Source of the DNA: Bursaphelenchus xylophilus
Taxonomy: Eukaryota > Nematoda > Chromadorea > Rhabditida > Aphelenchoididae
Reading direction: 5' to 3'
DNA: 64,000 nucleotides
Assembly: GCA_904066235.2 (NCBI GenBank)
Contig: CAJFCV020000001.1
Span: 9,909,318-9,973,317 of the forward strand
In this document: in pieces, positions 1-7,410 of the stretch
Layout: each line of letters starts with the position of its first letter
Position numbering within the stretch: the first letter of the stretch is position 1
Program-made: the position numbers and the translations under genes
Notes under the pieces: model-generated
What the model was told of the DNA's origin: nothing
What the model saw: the letters and a program-made list of their open reading frames with translations, nothing else
Database searches by the model: none

Positions 1-33
1 TTGGTACAATTTCCAGCGCGTTTGAGCATTTTT

Positions 34-105
34 GCTTCCACCCGGACTCGAACCCGGGACCTTTTGAATGGTAGTCCGACCCACTACCGGTTGCGCCACG
101 ACATT
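34..105 (-). pseudogene. tRNA-like element (tRNA pseudogene or SINE head)
   Basis: On the minus strand there is a good internal RNA polymerase III B box (GGTTCGAGTCC, 54-44) and an A box (TGGCGCAACCGG, 98-87) about 32 bp apart, the spacing found in tRNA genes. The T-arm nearly folds, with one mismatch. The D-stem and anticodon stem are poorly paired, and the two strands of the expected acceptor stem (near 99-105 and 34-40) do not pair. It is therefore not a functional tRNA gene. A tRNA-derived SINE head or a decayed tRNA copy fits best. No convincing anticodon can be assigned. Confidence 0.6.
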
Positions 106-529
106 TTTGTACACCTATCTGGAGATGCGCATATAGTCTATCCGATGCAGAATTTGATACTGATTCCAAAAATGCAAAAAAATTCCGAGAAAATTATTGA
201 AAAAAATCGAGAAAATCGAGATTTATTGATCAAGCATGGGCGTTACGGTATGTTACAGTATCCTGACAAACTTGGGGTCAATTACAAAGTTGTTCAGTAT
301 GGCCTATAACGTATGTGTACTCAGTTCTGCAATGTTTCGGCGATAAATTAGCACAATATATCACATTAAACGAAATTCAATAAATGTGTCATATCTCGGT
401 CATGATGACGAATTTTTCGAAAAAAATTCACCAAGTTGTTTAACAGCCTATACGTCATCAGTTAAGACAGAAAAAAGTGGGGGTCAAATTCTAGGGCAGA
501 CCCTCCTTCCACAACTGGCGAAGTCTCTT
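106..529. other. AT-rich non-coding stretch
   Basis: No exon with recognisable protein similarity is seen on either strand. A short open frame runs through the tRNA-like element into this stretch (plus strand, to 309), but it owes its length to that element and resembles no protein family. The stretch could be intron or flank of the MFAP1 gene, whose 5' exons are not visible. Confidence 0.4.
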
Positions 530-919
530 TTAAAATCCGTCGATTTGTTCGAAAGCTGAAATCAGCGAAACGCGCCGAGGTAGGCAAGCTTCATAGAAGT
601 GAAAAAGTGGTGTTATACCTGCTTGATCGTCCTCTCTGGTCTCAAAAGTGCGAGTTCCTCGACTCCTCCGTGTCCGACTAGCTCGAGGTGCATCTACTTC
701 TTCTGCTGTCATGACTGACGTCCTATGTCTGGGACGTGTGCTCTTTCTGCGCCTTCGAGTACTTGTTTTTGGCTCATTGTTATATTTCGATGATGCCTTT
801 TGAGTGGACTCACAGGAACCAGCGCCAATATCCTCTTTGACCGTCTTCCTTGTCGTCCTTTTGGATTGTCTAGAAATGAATGAGTATAATAGGTACTGAA
901 CTTACTTTTGCTTCTGCAT
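530..919 (-). CDS. possible small basic protein, three exons, unrecognised
   Basis: A splice model gives exons 919-906, 869-619 and 555-530 with GT-AG borders (GTAAGT, GTATAA; TTTCTAG, TTTCAG) and a 96-aa product starting MQKQKQSKR. The ATG lies seven bases after a CTTCCTAG acceptor-like site. The product is rich in Arg, Lys, Ser and Thr (run TSTRRRRKSTRPRHR near the middle), looks disordered, and ends AFEQIDGF. The second intron is 63 nt, a multiple of three without stops, so retention would add 21 residues in frame. I do not recognise a family. The gene lies antisense to and upstream of the visible MFAP1 exons and could be a nested gene, part of a larger gene, or a chance open frame. Confidence 0.35.
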
Positions 920-1099
920 TGATGGTCTAGGAAGCTTGGATCTGGCCAAGGAAAGCGCCGTCGAAAAGATCAACCGTCCTCGGGATTGACTTGGTGCTAA
1001 ATGATGGCGATTCGGGGAGTCTGGGGAGAAGTTGTTTCATTTGGGAAAGTTTGCATAATTTAGATTTGAAATCTGAACAATTTTTATATTGGATTTTAG

Positions 1100-2052
1100 G
1101 TGAAAAAAGAAGAATTGGAGCTCGAAGAAGAGGAAGAGGAGTCGGAAGAATCGAGTAGCGAAGAAGAATCGAGTGAAGAGGAAAGCGAAGAGGATGATCG
1201 GCCCATGCTCAAACCAGTGTTTGTTAGAAAGTAAGATCGCTTGCTCTTTGTGGTATTCAATGAAATTTTTTTCAGAAAGGATCGTGTCACCCTTATTGAA
1301 CTGGAAGAGGAACAGAAAAGACTTGATGAATTAAAAATACAAGAAGAGAAACGAAAAGAAGAACGGAAAAAAGAGAGTGTAAAGATCATGGAGCAGACCC
1401 TAAAACACGAAGAAGAGATGGCCAAGGCTAAGAAACAGGACCTCAAAGATCTGGAGGCGGTTAACACGGACGACGAAAATGTGGAAGTGGCCTATGAACG
1501 ATGGAAGATTCGGGAGTTAAAGAGATTGAAAAGGAACAGAGATGAAAGAGAGGCGTATGTTTGTCGAGTACAATATAACTATTTTCGGTTACCTTGGTAT
1601 TCATGCCAATGTATTTCAGACTGGCACGAGAGAAGGAAGAAATCGAGAAGGTTCACAATATGACAGAAGAAGAGCGCAAAGATTACCTCCGAGCCAATCC
1701 AAAGATCGTGACTAATAAGCAAGACAAGGGCAAATACAAGTTCCTACAGAAGTATTATCATCGTGGTGTGTTCTTTTTGGATCAGGAAGATGAGATCTAT
1801 AAGAGAAATTACGCCGAGGCCACGGGAGAAGATGAATTCGACAAGTCGATATTACCCAAGGTTATGCAAGTCAAGAACTTTGGAAAGGCTTCTCGAACCA
1901 AATGGACCCACTTAACAGCCGAGGATACCACCGATCATCAAGGGGCGTGGTCTCAGACCACTGGGTTCACTCAAAAGTTCACGCAGAAGCATGCCGCAGG
2001 CATGAAGGATGTCTTCGACCGACCCACGGCCAAGAAGAGAAAGATCAATTAA
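1100..2052 (+). CDS. mfap-1: microfibrillar-associated protein 1 (MFAP1), C-terminal part
   Basis: Exons 1100-1230, 1276-1554 and 1620-2052 encode 280 residues that align colinearly with the C-terminal two thirds of animal MFAP1, a nuclear spliceosome-associated protein needed for pre-mRNA splicing. Seen in order: an acidic Glu/Ser stretch, the motif [13 protein letters not shown], a long charged coiled-coil stretch, LNTDDEN-like VNTDDEN, the block [25 protein letters not shown], and the basic tail AKKRKIN. Introns are 45 and 65 bp with GTAAG/GTATG donors and TTTCAG acceptors. The first visible exon begins at a TTTTAG acceptor in phase 0 with Glu-rich sequence, so it is internal. The N-terminal region of about 170-200 residues is not visible upstream in the window. 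The gene converges on MRPL15, with 122 bp between stop codons. Confidence 0.9.
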
Positions 2053-2122
2053 ACACTTGATCTCTAATGTATTATAAGGGTAATCAATCGATAAAAGGTA
2101 TATACAGTAATCAGAGTCGGAA

Positions 2123-2128
2123 TTTATT
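2123..2128 (-). terminator. polyadenylation signal of MRPL15
   Basis: An AATAAA on the minus strand lies about 50 bp past the MRPL15 stop codon, within the 122-bp convergent gap to MFAP1. This is the usual distance for a nematode 3' UTR. Confidence 0.6.
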
Positions 2129-2174
2129 AACAAAAACAAGAAACAATCCTAAACATCAAGTATAATATACGAAA

Positions 2175-3333
2175 TCAACGAAGATGATCAGCGACTTCAT
2201 TTTGTTCTCCTTTGTAAAACGCTTCATGAACTGGATTAGTGGGTCGGAAAACCTTTTTATCGACCAATGACACTAAAGATCCGGGTTCGAGGCCAGCAAA
2301 AATTTGGCTCGGAGACTTTCTGTGAGGTGAATCGATGTGTCGGGGTTCGTATTTGTACCCAACAATGTTGGCGAGTTCTTCAGAAGCGGCTCTGATTTCG
2401 TTTTCATCCGCAAGGTAACTGAAAAAGCGATTAAAAAGTGAAACCAAAGTTGATAATAATTTTTTCTACAGCAACCTTACCCTCGGGTTTTAGGATTTCT
2501 ATAGAAATTCATGAGTGAATGCGGAGGTTGTTTCCTTCTGGGGATGGGAGTGCCTGATTCGAAGAAGGCCTTTGGGTCGATGGCTGCTCTCAAACTTTCC
2601 AGATCATAATAGGCCAACCGAATGCGTCCACCGACCTTTTCTATGGCCGAGATCACCGTCTGACTGGCCCATTGGACTTCGATATCAATTGGGGTTGTGA
2701 ATACTTCTGCTCCCTGATGATGAGAAACATTAAAAACATTAATAAATCATTTACTCTTCCATTTAGTGGACAAACCCTATAAAACATATACTGTCCTTAC
2801 CTCATCCGTGAGATCAATTCCGAATTGTCTTAGGTCCGGATCCAATTTCAGTCTTTTTGTGTTGAAAATTTGTGTGACATCGATCGTTCTACTAGTGTCC
2901 AGCCAATTCAGATCAATCAATCGTTGCAATTCGATCAAAGACAACGGGATGTACTCCCTTCTGATGTTCACATCTCCATTGAAATGCTTCTCCCCCGGGA
3001 ATCTTCTTTGCCATGGTTTGTAAAAGTCTCCCCAGACCCATCCCAATGGCGGTTTGGCTGCTCTTTGGAGTTCTCCGACCGTGTGACCGCCCTGATTGTG
3101 GATCTGGGCTTTCACGAGGCGACCCTGTAATGATTCGATTGTAAACGGTATACATTACAGAAAATAAAAACTGTTATATTTTTACTCACCTTAACCCTGG
3201 CACCAGGATTATCTCTGAGATCGTCCAACCGTATCCTGGGGGCTTGTTCCACATACTTGGCGGCCCTTTCATTCTGACTGATCTCCAACTTTGCCAAGCG
3301 TTCGGCCGCCGCCTTCACGGCTTTGGAACTCAT
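2175..3333 (-). CDS. mrpl-15: mitochondrial ribosomal protein L15 (uL15m)
   Basis: Four exons (3333-3190, 3124-2801, 2713-2481, 2418-2175) give a 314-aa protein. It matches MRPL15 of the mitochondrial large ribosomal subunit. Landmarks are RIRLDDLRDNPGARVK near residue 40, GDVNIRREYIPLSLIELQ (human RRQYKPLSL), RLIDLNWLD, the block IDIEVQW (human VNIEVQLAS), GTPIPRRKQPP, the motif TRGYLAD (spliced across the last intron), and QIFAGLEPGSLVSLVDKKV near the C-terminus. Length is close to the usual 296-300 residues. All donors are GTAAG/GTGAG type and all phases agree. The start is supported by a TTTAG acceptor one base upstream of the ATG, with no exon needed before it. It lies 102 bp downstream of the PSMG4-like gene on the same strand and may be the last gene of an operon. 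Confidence 0.9.
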
Positions 3334-3345
3334 CCTAAACCAAGT
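3334..3345 (-). promoter_or_regulatory. probable trans-splice acceptor of MRPL15
   Basis: Minus-strand TTGGTTTAG ends at 3335, leaving a single G before the start codon. A TTTAG acceptor directly before an initiator ATG, with no upstream coding exon, is the hallmark of spliced-leader trans-splicing in nematodes. Inferred only; transcript data are not available here. Confidence 0.55.
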
Positions 3346-3430
3346 TGACCATATTAAACAGAACAGAAAAGACGCAAAAATAAATAATCTAGGTCCTTAA
3401 CCCATTCAGTCAATATCTGAGTACATGCGA

Positions 3431-3436
3431 TTTATT
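3431..3436 (-). terminator. polyadenylation signal of the PSMG4-like gene
   Basis: AATAAA begins at the last base of the stop codon (TAAATAAA on the minus strand). It implies a very short 3' UTR, ending about 80 bp before the MRPL15 trans-splice acceptor. Such an arrangement is typical between genes of a nematode operon. Confidence 0.5.
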
Positions 3437-3882
3437 TAATTTATCCTAAAGAATTCTTTGTGGAGATCGATCTGTGTCTTCAGAGAATCGAAGAATTTTT
3501 TCCAATATAACGGTTCGGCCTTGTCAAAGTTATCTGTTCCAAGGTCCGTGGAGAAATATACCTAAACAAACCCAATAAGCGTAAAAACAACAATTTTTAC
3601 CTGTTTCCCATTGAATAATTTGGCCAATTTCACAGTTAATTGTTGAAGGAAAATCAAATGATTTGGTGTGGGATCTCCAGAAATGTGCAGACTAAGCTCT
3701 CCGAGGGCGAAAAACAAGATCTCAGAGATCCTCCTTCGGCCAGCCCACAAAACAACACATTCCTTTAGGGCTATGGCCTCGGCTTCAAACTCTTCTTCCA
3801 GAACTCTGAACTTGAATCTGAGTTTATGAGACGCTTCAGAGTTCAAATTCAGACTCTGAATGGCTGAAGAGACTTCTGTCAT
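3436..3882 (-). CDS. proteasome assembly chaperone 4-like protein
   Basis: Exons 3882-3601 and 3561-3436 encode 135 residues. The layout resembles PSMG4 (human 123 aa): an N-terminal segment KLRFKFRVLEEEF, a hydrophobic strand ECVVLWAGRRR (human LFLWVGATP), a GD turn (HISGDPTP), then LTVKLAKLFNGKQVYFSTDLGTDN (human LAQRLARKTNKQVFVSYNL) and a final amphipathic helix. PSMG4 helps build the alpha ring of the 20S proteasome with PSMG3. The family is poorly conserved, so the assignment rests on pattern and length and could be wrong. The intron is 39 bp with GTAAA/TTTAG borders. The ATG follows a TTTAG acceptor by two bases (AG at 3886-3885), supporting the start. It lies between TAMM41 and MRPL15 on the same strand. 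Confidence 0.6.
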
Positions 3883-4124
3883 AGCTAAAGATCGTAATTA
3901 TATTAACCATGCCCAGTGCAATGTAAAGTCTATCATGGAATAAACCTTTCAGGGACGCAAACTCGCGTATTTTACAAAAATTTACCGGTATCAAATTATA
4001 TATGGCAAGAAATGATAACAAGAAAAATGAAAGCAATAACAAATCAACAAAAAATCCATCCTAATATTCGTGTAAACGGACCAACTGTGCGTTTGCAAAA
4101 ATGCAGGCACAAGCAGTTAACATG

Positions 4125-5350
4125 TCACCTTATACTCTTGATCATCTTCACCACCTTTGCCATCGAATATAAGAATCCCTTTCTAAACCCAGCAGTAGTC
4201 GCGTTCTTAACCGTCTGCCTTATTGCTGATCTGGCAACAATCTGTGAAGTCATGGCTGCCGCTTGCTCACAAACATCATGCCGATGGGCAATGGAGAAGA
4301 CCATTTCTTCGATATCTCTTCTCCTCGGATCTCGTCCTGCATAATAATGTGCTGACAATCTGTTGAGAACTGTGGAGGGAAGCAGATTGAGTCGATGATA
4401 GAGGGCTGGGGTGCTGAGATCATGTTCAAAATTCTCTTTATTACTGTATACTCGAGGGTCGCTCTTTAGCAAGGGCAGGTAGAGCTCGGAGAACTCATCA
4501 AATGCCCCATCAACAAGCTTGTTTATCTAAAAATGTAAGCTAAAGACAAGACAAGAAGAGCACTTACTTTTCTTCGATCCTCACCAAACTTCATCCTAAA
4601 ATCACCGTTATAACTAATCGCGGTTATTGTCCTCAACAAATCTGTAAGCGTAAAAGCTTCCGGCATTTGAAGGAGAGCAATCTGCAAGGCGGATCGCCGG
4701 TTCTCGTCCAAACAAGTCTTCAAGCTTGCTTCTGGACGTATAACATCTAATACCGGCTTATGTAGACGACCAGCGGCATACAGCCAGCTCCATTCCAAGA
4801 GATCTTCTTTTAGGTCCTAAAGAATAATATAAAGCAGACGCCGTAATTGCCGGAAAAAATCACCCAACAAAAAAAATTAAAGAGGAGCTTTCTCACATCA
4901 TGTTCTACCTAAATGCCAAATCAAACAATTCCACTTACCTCCGTGTCAATAACGCCGTATTTGATCAACCTTCCAACTGATCTGACCCTTGTATTATAAA
5001 ATAGTCTTGCCCCAAAGTATCTCTGATATGTCGTCAAGCGTGATGAACCTAGCCAAGCAATGGAAGAGTAATGTGATCTATTCCTCTCCAGATTTAGTTG
5101 ATGGAAGTGCTCTGTGTCCTTTGTAACAACAATAAAGTCCACCATTTTTTCTTCCTTTTTTTCACTGGCCTGTTGGATTGCTCCAGAGCCATAGGCAAAT
5201 GCATACTCAACAAACTCAAGAGGAAGACAGTCGATGAGCTCCAGGGTCTCTTCAGCTGCAAATCGTTTGGTTTTATTTTCAACATAGCCTAAAAACGGGG
5301 TAAGGAGAACTACAAGAATACTTACGATCGGCTCGACCGGGCTTTCCCAT
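4125..5350 (-). CDS. tamm-41: mitochondrial phosphatidate cytidylyltransferase TAMM41
   Basis: Exons 5350-5326, 5288-4939, 4816-4568 and 4526-4125 encode 341 residues of the Tam41/Mmp37 family. This inner-membrane enzyme makes CDP-diacylglycerol from phosphatidic acid and CTP, the first step towards cardiolipin. Conserved features in order: the nucleotidyltransferase motif FAYGSG near residue 40, the acidic MVDFIVV strand holding the catalytic Asp, NRSHYS, the block GRLIKYGVI, EDLLEWSWLYAAGRLHKP, ISYNGDFRMKFGEDRRK, and near the end ARSAIRQTVKNATTAG. Splice phases all agree. The ATG at 5350 (MGKPGRADRY) is the only one in frame after an upstream stop, and the start exon of 25 nt is the least certain part. 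No typical targeting peptide is obvious. It is the first of three minus-strand genes. Confidence 0.9.
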
Positions 5351-5754
5351 CCTTTCCTTACCAGAAGCTGTCTTTAGAACTTGTTTCGTCCATGCACATC
5401 TAGGTTTATTTCTTTTCCGAAATTCAAGGAAAATTATTTTTTGCCATTAGACCTGCGCCCTGGAGCTTTTGACAAATCCGCAGTTTGCAGCTTCACTCTT
5501 ATACTGATAGAATTTTATGGAAAAAATAAATTGTCTGTTCGATGTTGTAGAAGTTTATTTTCATGAGATTCAACTTCGGAAGTATTAAAATGTTTTGTCC
5601 CGCGTATTTATATTACACATGATCCGACTGGCTGCTGTCCCAACGTCACATTTTTGTTGCTGCTTTTTTGGTGTGATGGGAAATGAAGGTTAACATAACA
5701 AGAAGGTAATAGCTTTGTCCTCTATTATTATGAGTTATTGTTTCATAGTCTAGT
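5351..5754. other. intergenic region between TAMM41 and collagen
   Basis: AT-rich DNA with no supported exon on either strand. It should hold the promoter of the TAMM41 gene group and the collagen 3' UTR. Only variant polyadenylation-like signals (AATAAT, AATAAC on the minus strand about 20-35 bp past the collagen stop) are visible. Confidence 0.5.
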
Positions 5755-6727
5755 CTAATATCCAGGTGGAGTTCTTGGTTCGGGACAATGATCGCAAGGT
5801 CCTTCCGGCCCTCTTTCTCCTGGTGGGCCGGTTGGTCCGGGCTGTCCTCGGTTGCCTGGTGCTCCAATAGCTCCGGTCGGACCGGGTTCTCCAATGCTGC
5901 CCTCGGAGCCTGGGACTCCATCAGGTCCGGGTTCTCCTTTGGCACCGGGGGGTCCCTGAGTCCCTGGCTCTCCGGCGGGTCCCGCTGGTCCGTTGACTTG
6001 GGTAACACGGCCTGGAGCTCCTTGAGGTCCGGGGGGACCTGGTGGGCCAAGTGGTCCTGGTGCTCCTTGGGGTCCAGGTAGTCCAGTCTCTCCTTTTTTG
6101 CCGTCTGGAGCCTTGTCTCCTGGCTTTCCTGAAAATAATTTATATTTTACTTGTCAGATTGAGGTAGCAGTTAAAACCAAGATTTAAAAAAAATTGTATT
6201 ATCTTACCTTTGGGCCCGACAGGTCCTTTAGGTCCTGGAGGTCCGACTGATCCAGGTGCTCCAGGCGGGCAGATAATGCAAGGTTCCTTAGGTGGCAGGG
6301 CACTCGATAAGATCTGTCCTTCCTTTCCTGGCGCTCCATCCGCTCCTGCTGTTCCATCGGTACCGGGAGTTCCCTCATCTCCAGGCTCTCCTGGTGGGCC
6401 AGGTGGTCCTTGTTGGCAAGGACAACAGCCGGCTGGTTCGGGGTTTGAAATTGGGCCATAGCCAGTGGAAGCGGGCGCTCCGTAGCTTTGTCGTTTGGCT
6501 CTTCGTTGATGGAGTTGGAGTTGATGCATTTCCAAAGTAATGTCGCGAGATCTGGCTTTGCAAAACTCGGTCTCAATTGTGATATGAGATTGGAAGTGTT
6601 GGACGTAAGTGTACATGATGGGGAGAGTGACAATTGAAGCGATCACGGCCAGAGTCGAGATGACGGTAGCGATGAAAGCGACTCGTCGCATCTGACGTTG
6701 GTCCTCGCTCTCATACAGACCCTCCAT
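5755..6727 (-). CDS. cuticle collagen (col family)
   Basis: Exons 6727-6208 and 6128-5755 give a complete 297-residue cuticle collagen, the usual length of about 300. Residues 1-60 form the nematode cuticle collagen N-terminal domain with one membrane-spanning segment ([18 protein letters not shown]). A basic cleavage site QRRAKR follows near residue 75, as recognised by subtilisin-like proprotein convertases. Gly-X-Y blocks start near residue 100 and are broken by cysteine clusters GCCPC, CIIC and a C-terminal CDHC, which would form interchain cross-links. The long C-terminal triple-helix block is interrupted once (RVTQVNGP). The intron is 79 bp. A 5' UTR intron (6801-6731, GTAAG...TTTTTAG) appears to end three bases before the ATG. 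The protein would be secreted into the cuticle. I cannot match it to one particular col gene. Confidence 0.92.
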
Positions 6728-6730
6728 TCT

Positions 6731-6801
6731 CTAAAAAGAGCTCGAATATTATACTTCTAATAGCAATTATACAATGTAAAATTCAGCTTTTGAGAACTTA
6801 C
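6731..6801 (-). other. probable 5' UTR intron of the collagen gene
   Basis: Minus-strand ACG|GTAAGTTC at 6801 and CTTTTTAG ending at 6731 make a 71-bp GT-AG intron just upstream of the start codon. Alternatively the acceptor receives a spliced leader. Confidence 0.45.
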
Positions 6802-6849
6802 CGTCGTTGTGCGAAGATCGGGGGTGGGAATGCCGAAAAAACCGCTGCA

Positions 6850-7345
6850 GGCAGGATTTATTTATCTGATTTCCGTCGCCGCCCCAATTTTCGGCGATTT
6901 CACTTTTTTTAAGTGCCGTTGATATCGAATATCCAGGGCAGGGAATCAATCCGGAACTTAATACCTTGGGGAATGCGTTTATTTGGGATCATTAATTTTT
7001 AGCGACAAGGATTGAAATGATGAGAAATTCTTGCGTTGAGTTGATGACAACTATCTATCAATTTGTGCTGATAAATTTTAATGCTAGTGTGTTTCTAGGT
7101 AGCTTTTGTCTGCACATTTACGGTGAATAACTTATTTTGTTTTCCACTTTTGTAAAAATTTTTCGGATCCGGTTTCTGAAAACGGAAAACTGGAGTAAAT
7201 TAATCACCAAATGTGTTAAACGGATTGTCGGACATACGATGGGTTGATTAAGATGGGAATGGGGAGGAAGACGGAACGGCGACGGGCTCAAGAGGTCGTT
7301 AAAACGAGATTCTTAGTACATTATTCTCCCGAAGAATGTAATTCA
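6850..7345. other. intergenic region upstream of collagen
   Basis: Non-coding DNA between the tyrosinase 3' end and the collagen 5' end. No exon, RNA gene or repeat is recognised. It probably contains the collagen promoter. Confidence 0.45.
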
Positions 7346-7351
7346 TTTATT
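7346..7351 (-). terminator. polyadenylation signal of the tyrosinase gene
   Basis: AATAAA on the minus strand, 60 bp past the tyrosinase stop codon. Confidence 0.6.
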
Positions 7352-7410
7352 AAAAACAATTGCTTGACAACTACCGGATTACAATGTAACTGAAGGCCTT
7401 TTCTGATAAA

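Noticed and set aside
34..105. Functional tRNA gene
   Set aside because: The acceptor, D and anticodon stems do not pair adequately, and no sensible anticodon loop is formed.
1002..1050. Start exon MMAIRGVWGEVVSFGK for MFAP1
   Set aside because: It would splice in phase to the exon at 1100, but the donor (GTTTGC) is poor and the residues do not resemble the MFAP1 N-terminus.
1096..1467. Serine-rich minus-strand open frame of 123 codons
   Set aside because: It is the complement of the Glu-rich MFAP1 exons and runs through a verified intron.
3836..4344. Hydrophobic minus-strand and plus-strand frames between the PSMG4-like gene and TAMM41
   Set aside because: They overlap the true TAMM41 or PSMG4-like exons in other frames or lie in the short intergenic gap, with no supporting signals.
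5788..6563. Gly/Pro/Leu-rich open frames on both strands
   Set aside because: They are shadows of the Gly-X-Y codons of the collagen gene in other frames.
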